DNA of 64,000 nucleotides, taken from positions 62,001-126,000 of the forward strand of contig NZ_CABVHU010000018.1 of assembly GCF_902497855.1 (NCBI RefSeq), in the 5' to 3' direction. The notes under the pieces were generated by a model. That model worked only from the letters and a program-made list of their open reading frames with translations. It was not told where the DNA came from and did not search any database. This document shows positions 44,572-53,238 of the stretch, in pieces; position 1 is the first letter of the stretch, and each line of letters opens with the position of its first letter. Source of the stretch: Pseudomonas fluorescens (GTDB lineage: Bacteria > Pseudomonadota > Gammaproteobacteria > Pseudomonadales > Pseudomonadaceae). The position numbers and the translations under genes are program-made.

Positions 44572-44835
44572 ATGATCCGCAGGTATTATCTGACCGCCCT
44601 GACCACTCTGGCCATTGCAGCTGGCGGCTACTGGGTGCCGACGCAGGCTTTTGCCACCAATCAGGCTGACCAGCGACAAGAGTCGCGCGATACCAAGCAG
44701 GAGGGGCGCGACGCTTCCCGGGAAACCAAGGAAGAATGCAAGGAAGGCGACGAAAAGAGCCGCGCCGATTGCCGCCAGGATAAGCGCGACACTAAACAGG
44801 ACACGCGTGACACCGCTCGTGACATCAAATACTAA
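44572..44835 (+). CDS. Small exported highly charged protein
   Basis: 87 residues: signal peptide ending TQAFA, then a mature part almost wholly of Arg, Asp, Lys, Glu, Gln, Thr with a recurring R-D-T-K-Q / R-E-T-K-E unit (RQESRDTKQEGRDASRETKE, ...DKRDTKQDTRDTARDIKY) and two cysteines. It would be a periplasmic helical or disordered charged protein. GGAG lies 7 bases before ATG 44572. Function unknown. Confidence 0.7.
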   Translation: MIRRYYLTALTTLAIAAGGYWVPTQAFATNQADQRQESRDTKQEGRDASRETKEECKEGDEKSRADCRQDKRDTKQDTRDTARDIKY

Positions 44836-45002
44836 TAACGTACATCTCACCCCCGCACTTCGCTGTGGGGCCAGGAAGGTTGATCCTTTCGGCAATCGGT
44901 TGTAGCTGCGCGGCGTCTTGACTCCAAGACTGTGCACTGCAACTGCAGAGAACGATCAAGGGGCGCGGCCCAATTCCGCCAATCCCGACAAAGGCAGTGC
45001 AT

Positions 45003-45638
45003 ATGAAAGCGGCACTCGCGTACTTCGCCAAACGGGTAGTTGCAGGTTTACTCGTTATCGTCCCCATCTACCTCGCCATCCTGGTGTTGCTCAAGGGCAT
45101 GAAGTCACTGGGACAACTGGTGCGACCCTTTTCCAAACTGTTGCCGGAATGGCTGCCTGCCGAGCAGCTCTTATCGTTGATTCTGGTTTTGCTGATCTGC
45201 TTTTTCATTGGCGCCGCTCTGCGTACACGTTTGGGCGAACGCACCCGCACGCGGGTGGAAAGGGGGGTGTTTGAAAAAATCCCCGGCTACGGCCTGTTTC
45301 GTAGTCTGACCCAGCAAGTGGCGGGAGATAGCCGGCAAAATGTATGGAAGCCCGCCTTGGTCGAAATCGAAGATGCTCTCGTGCCGGCTTTCATCATTGA
45401 GGTGTTCGAGGATGGCCGCTACACCATCTTCGTCCCTTCAGTGCCCACGCCATTGGCCGGCGCCATCTACGTGCTGGAAGCGAGCCGCGTGCATCCTCTG
45501 GATGTCTCCTTCACTGATGCCTTTAAAGTCATCACCAAATGGGGCTTGGGTGCCAAGGATCTGGTGGCGGCCATGGAAGCCGGGACCAGCCGGAGAGAGG
45601 TCCCGATTCTGGTAAGCAAGGCTGATGGCGCGCCTTAA
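45003..45638 (+). CDS. DUF502-family membrane protein
   Basis: 211 residues: two N-terminal membrane helices (VVAGLLVIVPIYLAILVLL; LLSLILVLLICFFIGAAL) and a cytoplasmic domain with the DUF502 pattern (IPGYGLFRSLTQQV, RYTIFVPSVPTPLAGAIYVL). Widespread, function not established. An alternative GTG start lies two codons upstream at 44997. Confidence 0.85.
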   Translation: MKAALAYFAKRVVAGLLVIVPIYLAILVLLKGMKSLGQLVRPFSKLLPEWLPAEQLLSLILVLLICFFIGAALRTRLGERTRTRVERGVFEKIPGYGLFRSLTQQVAGDSRQNVWKPALVEIEDALVPAFIIEVFEDGRYTIFVPSVPTPLAGAIYVLEASRVHPLDVSFTDAFKVITKWGLGAKDLVAAMEAGTSRREVPILVSKADGAP

Positions 45639-45724
45639 TTAAAACGGCCTGCTCAAGTAGCTCACCAAGATGCCGGTAGAGCGGGCCCTTCAAACCGAAA
45701 TGACCGAACACCTGGACAGAAAAT

Positions 45725-45752
45725 GGGCGACCTTACTGAGGTCGCCCGTTTT
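45725..45752 (+). terminator. Terminator after the DUF502 gene
   Basis: GGGCGACCT, loop TACTG, AGGTCGCCC and GTTTTT. Near copy of the terminator at 43719. Confidence 0.8.
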
Positions 45753-45919
45753 TAAGCTGTCATCCAAGGCTTCGTGCACAACGACTCAACAAAAGGTTTC
45801 ACTTTATGTAACTTTCTGTTGGGTCGGCTTCCTCACATCGCGCACAGATGAATTTTTCTTCACCCCACCGCCCCTCTCCAACCGGTACATTGCACTCGCT
45901 CTTCAAGAAACTACGGTTT

Positions 45920-45945
45920 GCCCGCCCTCCCGCGGGCTTTTTTTT
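45920..45945 (+). terminator. Strong orphan terminator
   Basis: GCCCGC / GCGGGC stem with a 6-base loop and a run of eight Ts. The nearest upstream gene ends 280 bases away and already has its own terminator. Confidence 0.8.
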
Positions 45946-46064
45946 GCCTTTTGAATGGTTCGCTTCATTCGGTCATCCAATAACCGCCCTCCTCTGACGC
46001 AATTCACTCCCTATAGCCCTATAGGGTGTACCATCAAAGACTGTCCATCAGATATCAGTTAGCC

Positions 46065-46499
46065 ATGTCCACGCTAAGCGAAGAGAGCCGTCAGATCGTA
46101 GCTTCTCTGACGCACCGCGTTGGCCCCAACGCTGACATCGCAACAGTCGCACAAGCGATCGCATCAATTTTGCAGGCAATGGTCGTAGCCCTCACGCCCA
46201 TTCTTGGTCAACAAGGGGTTGCCGCGCTTTATCGCCGCAGTCTCCATCTGTGCGCCGCCAACCATCCGCGCCTGGCCGGCACCTACGACAGTGTGCAGGC
46301 CTCCCTGGACCTGACAGCCCTCAAGTCCGTACTCGTTGAGCAAAGCGCAGCCGATGCCCTGTTTTTCGGTGAAGTGTTGCTGAGTACTTTCTACCAGCTG
46401 CTGACCACGCTGATCGGGCCCTCGCTCACCGCACGTTTGCTTCGTGGCGTGTGGGAACCTTCTTTGAGCGACACCCCTTCGCAGGAAACTTCGCCATGA
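46065..46499 (+). CDS. Helical protein of unknown function coupled to a KaiC-like ATPase
   Basis: 144 residues, no signal peptide, predicted nearly all helical (IVASLTHRV, TVAQAIASILQAMVVALTPILG, SLDLTALKSVLVEQSAADALFFGEVLLSTFYQLL). I recognise no domain. Its TGA overlaps the ATG of the KaiC-like gene (ATGA at 46496-46499), so the two proteins are made together and may interact. Confidence 0.7.
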   Translation: MSTLSEESRQIVASLTHRVGPNADIATVAQAIASILQAMVVALTPILGQQGVAALYRRSLHLCAANHPRLAGTYDSVQASLDLTALKSVLVEQSAADALFFGEVLLSTFYQLLTTLIGPSLTARLLRGVWEPSLSDTPSQETSP

Positions 46500-47956
46500 G
46501 CACCAAAGTGACTATCAACCGCCTGGCCACCGGCGTGCCAGGACTGGACGAGGTACTGGGCGGAGGTTTACCGGAGTTTTCGTTCAACTTGATCGCAGGC
46601 CCTCCCGGCTGCGGCAAGACCACCCTCGCTCACCAGATGATGTTTGCCCTGGCAACGCCTGAGCGCCCGGCACTGTTCTTTACCGTGCTCGGCGAGCCTC
46701 CGCTGAAGATGCTGCGTTATCAGCAACAATTCGATTTTTTCGACAGTGAAGCGATCAATCAGTCGATCCGCTACATCAATCTGGCCGACGACACCCTGGC
46801 CGGTAATCTGGACGAAGTATTGCGGCGCATTGTCAGCGAGGTGGAGGCGCATTCACCGGCGCTGGTGTTCGTCGACTCGTTCCGTTCGGTGGTACTGGCC
46901 AGCCAGACCCAGGACAACCCGAACAACAACCTGCCGCAGTTCATTCAGCAACTGGGCATGTTGATGACCACCTGGCAGGCGACAACTTTCCTGATTGGCG
47001 AATACTTCACCGAAACCGACACCAACCCGATTTTCACCGTCGCCGACGGCCTGATCTGGCTGCGCCAGAGCGTCCAGCGCAATTCCATGGTGCGCAAAAT
47101 GGAAATCATGAAGATGCGCGGTCAGCCGACACTTCCGGGGCTGCACACCTTCCGCATCGCGACGTCGGGCATCAAGGTCTTTGCGCCGGCGGCACTCAAC
47201 CCGGTGGAAGCGCCACAGGAATTGCCCATCAAACGCCTGAAGATGGGCGTCGCGCAACTCGACGATATGCTTGGCGGCGGGCTGCCCCGTGGTTACTCCT
47301 TGCTGGTGGCCGGGCCGTCGGGCTCGGGCAAGAGTATTCTGGCCGCGACTTTCCTCGCTGAAGGCGTACGCAATGGCGAAACCGGGGTGATCGCGGTGTT
47401 CGAGCAGCGGCCCAATCATTCCCAGAATGCGACCCTCGCCCGCCTTATCCAGAGTGGTCAGGTCGGTCTGGTGGACAGCCGCGCTCCGGACCTGTCCATC
47501 GACGAAATCGTGCAGTTGCTGCTGAGCGAGATCACCCGGCTGAAAGCCACCCGCGTCGTGATCGATTCACTGTCGGGTTTCGAACTGGCGCTGGCTCCCA
47601 CTTTCCGCGAAGACTTCCGTGAGTCGCTGTCGCGCATGGTCACCGCCCTGACCAGCGCCGGCGTCAGCGTGTTAATGACCTCTGAGCTGGAAGACCGCTA
47701 CACCGATCTGCGTTTCAGCCCTTACGGTACGGCGTTCCTCACCGACGCCATCATCGTTCAGCGCTACATTGAAGTGCAGAGCCGCCTGCTGCGCATCATG
47801 GCCGTGGTCAAGGTCCGGGCCAGCGCCCATTCCGATGAATTGCGCCTGTACCGCATCGACGATCAAGGTTTACAGATCGGCGAGATGTTGCCGGAGCAGG
47901 AAGGATTGCTCGGGGGCAGGCCAACCCGACAGCACGCTGACAAAGACCAGGGATGA
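46496..47956 (+). CDS. KaiC-like two-domain RecA-fold ATPase
   Basis: 486 residues with two KaiC domains: Walker A GPPGCGKT (35-42) and GPSGSGKS (273-280), each preceded by the TGVPGLDEVLGGGLP / MGVAQLDDMLGGGLPRG lead-in, and Walker B-like VFVDS and VVIDS. The glutamate pair after the second strand is GE in domain 1 (66-67) and EQ in domain 2 (303-304). By eye, the KaiC phosphorylation pair Ser431/Thr432 aligns with Ala413/Phe414, so clock-type autophosphorylation there is not expected. Non-clock KaiC proteins often work with histidine kinases, as the next gene suggests. Confidence 0.88.
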   Translation: MSTKVTINRLATGVPGLDEVLGGGLPEFSFNLIAGPPGCGKTTLAHQMMFALATPERPALFFTVLGEPPLKMLRYQQQFDFFDSEAINQSIRYINLADDTLAGNLDEVLRRIVSEVEAHSPALVFVDSFRSVVLASQTQDNPNNNLPQFIQQLGMLMTTWQATTFLIGEYFTETDTNPIFTVADGLIWLRQSVQRNSMVRKMEIMKMRGQPTLPGLHTFRIATSGIKVFAPAALNPVEAPQELPIKRLKMGVAQLDDMLGGGLPRGYSLLVAGPSGSGKSILAATFLAEGVRNGETGVIAVFEQRPNHSQNATLARLIQSGQVGLVDSRAPDLSIDEIVQLLLSEITRLKATRVVIDSLSGFELALAPTFREDFRESLSRMVTALTSAGVSVLMTSELEDRYTDLRFSPYGTAFLTDAIIVQRYIEVQSRLLRIMAVVKVRASAHSDELRLYRIDDQGLQIGEMLPEQEGLLGGRPTRQHADKDQG

Positions 47957-47966
47957 ACGAACCATC

Positions 47967-48989
47967 ATGAATGAGGCTAACAGCAAGAACGAGCAAGCAA
48001 TGGCCACCGCCGCTCGCGAACTGTTCCTGCTCGGCCAGAAAACCGTCGAGGCGCGAGCCGTACTGGCGGCGCTGCAAAAGGAGCTGAGCGAGGCCAACAC
48101 CCAGCTCGTCGATAGCCAACAGGTCGAGCAACTGATCGAGGCCAATCAGCAATTGGTCCTGGCGATTCTGCTGGCGCAGTCGGATGCGGAAAAACCCCAA
48201 CGCTCGGCCGAAGAACACCAACGCTACCTGGAGATGCGTGACACCAACGAACAACTGGTGCGTGCCGTACTCAGTGCGCAACACCTGCAAGCCTCGGCCG
48301 AGCACAGCCTGGCCCAGCAACAAAATATCCTCACGCTGGTGGCTCACGAGCTGCGCAATCCTTTGACCCCCATCAGCATGATCGCCGGTCGACTGGTGCG
48401 GGTGCCGAAGGAAGAGCTGCCCCGAATGCAGGCACTGATCGAAGGCCAGGTGCAGCACATGTCGCGCCTGGTGGACGATTTGCTCGACGTCTCCCGCGCC
48501 AGCACCGGCAAGTTGCGCCTGGATTGTCGAATCGTCGATATGGTGCAAATCATTCAGGACGCCATCACCGTGTGCAGCCCGGTGATGGCTGCTCGTCATC
48601 TGCACTTCACCGCAGAGTTGCCTGAAGAGGCGCTCGCGGTGAACGGCGATGCGGTACGGCTCACGCAAATCCTCGGCAACCTGCTGGGCAACGCGGCCAA
48701 GTACACCCAGGCGGGCGGCACGGTTACGCTGTCGGTGACCCGCGAAGACAATCTGCTGCAGATGAGCATTGCCGACAATGGCATCGGTATTTCTGCCAAG
48801 GCGCTGCCTTTTATCTTCGAGCCCTTCGTGCAGGATGTTCACGCCGTCGACTTCAACCGTGCAGGCCTGGGCATTGGCCTGACCGTGGTTCGCGAGCTGG
48901 TCGAGGCCCATGGCGGCATGGTCATCGGCATGAGTGATGGCGACGGCAAGGGCAGTACCTTTATCGTGACCTTGCCGTTGGCGGTTTGA
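47967..48989 (+). CDS. Soluble histidine kinase linked to the KaiC-like protein
   Basis: 340 residues, no membrane segment. N-terminal coiled coil (about 1-115) with an internal repeat NQQLVLAILLAQ (60-71) and NEQLVRAVLSAQ (94-105); dimerisation domain with phospho-acceptor His127 (VAHELRNPLTP); HATPase domain with NLLGNAAKYTQ, ADNGIGI and GLGIGLTVV. No receiver domain. It starts 10 bases after the KaiC-like stop and probably takes its input from that protein. No response regulator is adjacent. Confidence 0.88.
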   Translation: MNEANSKNEQAMATAARELFLLGQKTVEARAVLAALQKELSEANTQLVDSQQVEQLIEANQQLVLAILLAQSDAEKPQRSAEEHQRYLEMRDTNEQLVRAVLSAQHLQASAEHSLAQQQNILTLVAHELRNPLTPISMIAGRLVRVPKEELPRMQALIEGQVQHMSRLVDDLLDVSRASTGKLRLDCRIVDMVQIIQDAITVCSPVMAARHLHFTAELPEEALAVNGDAVRLTQILGNLLGNAAKYTQAGGTVTLSVTREDNLLQMSIADNGIGISAKALPFIFEPFVQDVHAVDFNRAGLGIGLTVVRELVEAHGGMVIGMSDGDGKGSTFIVTLPLAV

Positions 48990-49079
48990 GTTTTTTTAAT
49001 CATCGCCATGAAACACCTGACCAGCGCTGGTCGCCGCAGACTCCCCTGTGGAAGCAGGCTCGCCCGCGAAAAAACCATC

Positions 49080-49943
49080 TCAAATGACGGGCTGAGGCTG
49101 AGCCGCCAACGTCGGTTCTTCATGCTTCTGCAAAACCGGCAACTCCAGCCGCGCTCGCCCATAGAACGCCAGCGCCGTCAGCAAACACGCCAGCCACACA
49201 AAGATCCCGGCCCAGAAGGTGTGGGACATGTAGTGCCAGCCTTGCAGGACCCGCGTCGTGCCGTAGACGAAACCAAGGGCCAACGAGCCGTACATCACTG
49301 CTTTGGAATGGCGCCAGCGGTAACGGCGCGCGACGAAGTACAACGCCAGCAGGGTAAAACCACCCGACGCATGACCGCCCGGCCAGCAACGACCGCTGCC
49401 TGCGACGTGCAGCAGATCGAAATTCTGGTACCACTCCTTGTGTTCAACCTGCCCCCCGTACTGGGTCGTTTCGATCGGGCAATACACACTGGTATGACCC
49501 TTGAGGTAGTGGATGACACCTGTGCTGATGGAAAACGCGAACACCACATAGAGGAAATCACGACGGTGCCTGCTGGCAAACCGCAGCACCGGCGCGACCT
49601 TGATCTTTTCCAGGAACGCGATGATTGTCGAATGCTTTTCAGCTTTCAGACACGGCCAGAGGAACGACAGCAAGGCGCCGACGATGGCTATCTCGCCGGT
49701 CCAGTTCGGGATGATCCGCGCCCATTTATGGGTGATCTTTTCGAAGAGATGGACATGATCCAGCGGGAAAACTTTCGCGACCGGATCATAAAAAAGATCG
49801 CTGAAGGCGATGTCGATTCTGGTGAGGTCGAACAGCAGGAAAACCACGACAGCAAAGACCAGCGGGATACCGAAGTTCACCCGGTAGAAACGCGAGCGGG
49901 AGGACGTCAGCATTGAGCGCCCTGATCGAGAAAGTGAAGTCAT
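49080..49943 (-). CDS. PAP2-family membrane phosphatase
   Basis: 287 residues, about six membrane segments. PAP2 motifs in order: KGHTSVYCP, CWPGGHASGG (PSGH-type) and TTRVLQGWHYMSHTFW (Arg and His of the third motif). Such proteins dephosphorylate lipid or lipid-A-type substrates on the periplasmic side. Its ATG (49943) overlaps the stop of the upstream phosphatase gene by 4 bases. An ATG at 49913 is an alternative start. Confidence 0.85.
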   Translation of the reverse strand: MTSLSRSGRSMLTSSRSRFYRVNFGIPLVFAVVVFLLFDLTRIDIAFSDLFYDPVAKVFPLDHVHLFEKITHKWARIIPNWTGEIAIVGALLSFLWPCLKAEKHSTIIAFLEKIKVAPVLRFASRHRRDFLYVVFAFSISTGVIHYLKGHTSVYCPIETTQYGGQVEHKEWYQNFDLLHVAGSGRCWPGGHASGGFTLLALYFVARRYRWRHSKAVMYGSLALGFVYGTTRVLQGWHYMSHTFWAGIFVWLACLLTALAFYGRARLELPVLQKHEEPTLAAQPQPVI

Positions 49944-50632
49944 TCGCCGGTCACCGAGCGCCAGTCCGACGCGTCGATGAAACCGAGCATGCGCGGCGCC
50001 TGTAACGATTCGGCAGAAATGAACAAGGAAGCGCCGTAACCCAGGGTCGAGCTTGGCAACTCGAGGTCTTTCAGAAGTTGCGACATGCATTCGCTGTGGG
50101 TGACCAGAATCAGGTTGCGGCCGGCCACTTTGTGCGCCAGGGCGTCACGCAACATGGTGCCCTTGCAGTTGATCAACCAGTCATCATCGAAACTGACCTT
50201 GTTGAACATATAGCCGGCGGTCTGCGCGGTCCGCATGACCGGGCTGTTGTAGATGTCGGCCTGGTTCAAGCCCAGTCGTTCGAACTGCGCACCCAGCGCC
50301 ACTGCCACGCTACGGGAACGCTCGGTAATGCCGTCATCGCCGCTCAGGCAGGCTGCCGAGGAGTGATCGCAACGCTCGACGTGGCGCACCAGCACGATCA
50401 TGTCACCTTTGGCCCAGCCGGCCGCCAACGCTCGGGCGCCGGCCACATTACCGTCGGCCAGGTCCGGCACGGCGGCGGGGCGCAACAGCCATACCGTCAA
50501 CGGGATCACCAGCAGCGCAGAGGCCAGCACCACAGCCCCGTTGCGATAGCGGGCCAGAGGGCTCAGGTCGAGGGAGCGTTTAATCCCGAACAGTCTCAGT
50601 CTCAATTCCACATCAAGCCGCCCCGCCGGCAT
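49940..50632 (-). CDS. Membrane-anchored histidine phosphatase-family protein
   Basis: 230 residues: a membrane anchor (VVLASALLVIPLTVWLL, about 33-50) and a histidine-phosphatase domain with LVRHVERCDHS, PVMRTAQTAGYMF and LVTHSECMSQLL. The RH catalytic motif and the second His are present. The layout is like PmrG/Ais-type heptose phosphatases; together with the coupled PAP2 gene it suggests phosphate removal from lipopolysaccharide or lipids. Substrate not shown by the sequence. Confidence 0.78.
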   Translation of the reverse strand: MPAGRLDVELRLRLFGIKRSLDLSPLARYRNGAVVLASALLVIPLTVWLLRPAAVPDLADGNVAGARALAAGWAKGDMIVLVRHVERCDHSSAACLSGDDGITERSRSVAVALGAQFERLGLNQADIYNSPVMRTAQTAGYMFNKVSFDDDWLINCKGTMLRDALAHKVAGRNLILVTHSECMSQLLKDLELPSSTLGYGASLFISAESLQAPRMLGFIDASDWRSVTGE

Positions 50633-50849
50633 GCATCACTGTCATTCGATGCCGCGAGGGTAGAGAGGCGCGCGTTGGCTGGAAGTGAAACGGTTGTGAA
50701 AAAAAGCTTAAGAACAACGGCAAAAGACCTCCCTACAGTTCCCGGCCTCGCTGCCGATACACACCTGCTACCCACCTTGCTGGCGCCCAAAAACAACAAT
50801 CTTCCAGCCAACCGACGATCAAGAAACACAACGTTCCTGGAGGAATTTG

Positions 50850-52769
50850 ATGAATAGCTGGTTCGGCAATATCAGCGTGAACCTGAAACTGGGCCTGGGG
50901 TTCGGCCTGGTCCTGGCATTGACCTGCGTCCTCGCCCTGACCGGCTGGATGAGCCTGGGCAGTTTGATTGACCGCAGCAACTGGATGAGCGACATCACTC
51001 AACTCAATGCCGGCCTGACCAAACTGCGCGTGGTTCGTCTGCAATACATGCTGACCAACGGCGACGAAACCGCCGCGCAAAACGTACAGACCACCCTGGA
51101 TGCGTTCTCCGCCCAGCAACAAGCGCTGCTGGCGAAATTCAAGAGCCCGGACAATTTCAAGTTGCTGAGGGAACAAGGCGCCGTCATCGAGGCTTACAAG
51201 ACGTCCCTGAATAAAATGCGCAGCGCCTACCGCACCGGCAACAGCGCCCGCGATGTGATGGGCAGCAACGCCGAAACCGCCAGCAAGCTGATCGATGCCA
51301 TCAACTCCGACGTGCAGCAAATGCCTTCGAGTGATCAGCGCTTCGAACAATTCCAGGCCATCACGGCCGCCAAGGAAGCCTTTTTGCAGGCCCGTTACGA
51401 AGTGCGCAGCTACACCGCCACCACCAATGCCGAGACCGAACAAAAAGCCGTCCGCCAACTGGATGTGGTGATTGCCAGTCTGAAGTCATTGAGCGGGCAT
51501 TTCGCCGAGACTCAGCCTGAAGCCCTACGTCAGTTGGAAACCGCGCTGAGCAACTACCGCAGTGCCTTGCAGGCTTATAAAAACGCCAGCAACGACGCCG
51601 TCCAGGCGCGCAAGGAAATGACCGAACAGGGCGCTGCCATCGTGTCCCTGAGCGATCAGCTGTATCAGATCCAGCTCGACCGCCGTGACGCCGAAAGCGC
51701 CCAGGCCCGCACCCTGCAACTGATCAGCACGCTGCTGGCATTGTTGGTGGGCATCATTGCTGCCGTCATCATCACCCGCCAGATCACCGGCCCGTTGCGC
51801 GACACCCTGGCCGTGGTCGAGCGCATCGCCGGTGGCGACCTGTCCCACGACGTCAAGGTGACTCGCCGCGACGAACTCGGCGTGTTGCAGCAAGGCATTG
51901 CGCGCATGGGCGTCACCCTGCGCGATTTGATCAGCGGCATTCGCGATGGCGTCGCCCAGATTGCCAGCGCCGCCGAAGAGCTGTCGGCCGTGACCGAACA
52001 AACCAGCGCCGGGGTCAACAGCCAGAAGGTCGAGACCGATCAGGTGGCCACGGCCATGCACGAGATGACAGCTACGGTGCAGGAGGTTGCGCGCAATGCC
52101 GAACAAGCCTCCCAGGCAGCGGCCGCCGCTGACGGCGAAGCTCGCGAGGGCGACAAGGTGGTCAACGAAGCCATCGCCCAGATCGAACGCCTGGCCAGCG
52201 AAGTGGCCCGTTCCACCGAAGCCATGAGTGTGCTGCAACAGGAAAGCGACAAGATCGGCAGCGTCATGGACGTGATCAAGGCCGTCGCCGAACAGACCAA
52301 CCTGCTGGCGCTCAACGCCGCCATCGAAGCGGCCCGCGCTGGTGAAGCCGGTCGCGGGTTTGCCGTGGTGGCCGACGAAGTGCGTGGCCTGGCCCAACGC
52401 ACGCAGAAATCCACCGAAGAAATCGAAGGCCTGGTGGCCGGTCTGCAGAACGGCACCCAACAGGTGTCGGCGGTGATGAACAACAGCCGCACCCTGACCG
52501 ACAGCAGCGTGGCGCTGACCCGCAAGGCCGGCGTGTCACTGGAAAACATCACCCGCACGGTGTCCAACATCCAGTCGATGAACCAGCAGATCGCGGCCGC
52601 CGCCGAGCAGCAAAGTGCCGTGGCCGAAGAGATCAGCCGCAGCATCATCAACGTGCGCGACGTGTCCGAACAGACGGCTGCCGCCAGTGATGAAACTGCT
52701 GCGTCGAGTGTTGAACTGGCGCGGTTGGGTAATCAGTTGCAGATGATGGTCAGCCACTTTCGGGTTTAA
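50850..52769 (+). CDS. Methyl-accepting chemotaxis protein with HBM-type sensor (McpS-like)
   Basis: 639 residues, the same length as McpS of P. putida. TM1 about 10-32; a helical periplasmic domain of some 250 residues (two stacked four-helix bundles, HBM type, to about 285); TM2 (LISTLLALLVGIIAAVIITRQ); HAMP; cytoplasmic signalling coiled coil with the conserved hairpin tip (IKAVAEQTNLLALNAAIEAARAGE). HBM receptors of this kind sense TCA-cycle acids such as malate or succinate. ATG 50850 with AGGA; a TTG one codon earlier is less likely. Confidence 0.9.
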   Translation: MNSWFGNISVNLKLGLGFGLVLALTCVLALTGWMSLGSLIDRSNWMSDITQLNAGLTKLRVVRLQYMLTNGDETAAQNVQTTLDAFSAQQQALLAKFKSPDNFKLLREQGAVIEAYKTSLNKMRSAYRTGNSARDVMGSNAETASKLIDAINSDVQQMPSSDQRFEQFQAITAAKEAFLQARYEVRSYTATTNAETEQKAVRQLDVVIASLKSLSGHFAETQPEALRQLETALSNYRSALQAYKNASNDAVQARKEMTEQGAAIVSLSDQLYQIQLDRRDAESAQARTLQLISTLLALLVGIIAAVIITRQITGPLRDTLAVVERIAGGDLSHDVKVTRRDELGVLQQGIARMGVTLRDLISGIRDGVAQIASAAEELSAVTEQTSAGVNSQKVETDQVATAMHEMTATVQEVARNAEQASQAAAAADGEAREGDKVVNEAIAQIERLASEVARSTEAMSVLQQESDKIGSVMDVIKAVAEQTNLLALNAAIEAARAGEAGRGFAVVADEVRGLAQRTQKSTEEIEGLVAGLQNGTQQVSAVMNNSRTLTDSSVALTRKAGVSLENITRTVSNIQSMNQQIAAAAEQQSAVAEEISRSIINVRDVSEQTAAASDETAASSVELARLGNQLQMMVSHFRV

Positions 52770-52776
52770 ACGCGTC

Positions 52777-52808
52777 TGATCGTTCCCACGCTCTGGTGGG
52801 AACGATCA
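52777..52808. terminator. Bidirectional hairpin between MCP and toxin genes
   Basis: TGATCGTTCCCAC and GTGGGAACGATCA form a perfect 13-bp stem with a 6-base loop; this is also a repeat type frequent in Pseudomonas. It sits between two convergent genes. Confidence 0.75.
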
Positions 52809-52818
52809 TCTTCCTGTG

Positions 52819-53238
52819 TCAGGTTTCCCACGGATTGATCACCTCGATCCCGGGAAACTCGAAGTCCCGAACATTGCGGGTGGCGATCGGTGCACCGTGA
52901 GTCCGGCATATCGCAGCAATTTGCGCATCAGCCATGGACGCCGCTCGCCCCTGTGCTTCACAACCCGCTACCAGCGTTGCGTACTCGACGGCGGCGTGGA
53001 CATCAAAAGGCAATATCCTTCCGGCGAAATCCTCTTCAAACATCTCCATCGCATGAGCTTCAAGTTTTTGCTTGCGCTTTCCGTAAGGTAATCGGGCAAT
53101 TCCATGAAGTATTTCTGCCACTGTCACTGCGCTGATCGCCAGATCCATCGCTGGCTGCCGATCAATCCAGGCCACTACTCGAGCCTCAGGCTCGGCCCGC
53201 ATAAACTCGGAAAGAACATTGGTATCGAGCACTATCAT
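52819..53238 (-). CDS. PIN-domain toxin (FitB/VapC type)
   Basis: 139 residues, a likely Mg-dependent ribonuclease. The PIN acidic residues are in place: Asp5 (IVLDTN), Glu42 (VAEILHG), Asp104 (MADAQIAA) and Asp125 (TRNVRDF). Its ATG overlaps the antitoxin stop by 4 bases, the usual toxin-antitoxin coupling. Confidence 0.9.
   Translation of the reverse strand: MIVLDTNVLSEFMRAEPEARVVAWIDRQPAMDLAISAVTVAEILHGIARLPYGKRKQKLEAHAMEMFEEDFAGRILPFDVHAAVEYATLVAGCEAQGRAASMADAQIAAICRTHGAPIATRNVRDFEFPGIEVINPWET

Larger units (their letters stand above)
45639..46064. other. 426-bp gap with two terminators, possible small RNA
   Basis: No protein gene is convincing. It contains a terminator-like hairpin at 45725-45752 (GGGCGACCT / AGGTCGCCC then GTTTTT), an imperfect 12-bp stem at 45787-45821 (CAACAAAAGGTT / AACTTTCTGTTG) and a strong terminator at 45920-45945 (GCCCGC / GCGGGC, then eight Ts). 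A terminator this strong with no gene before it suggests a short untranslated transcript. Confidence 0.4.

Noticed and set aside
45670..45954. 94-codon plus-strand frame over the orphan terminator
   Set aside because: It reads through two intrinsic terminators and shows no family pattern.
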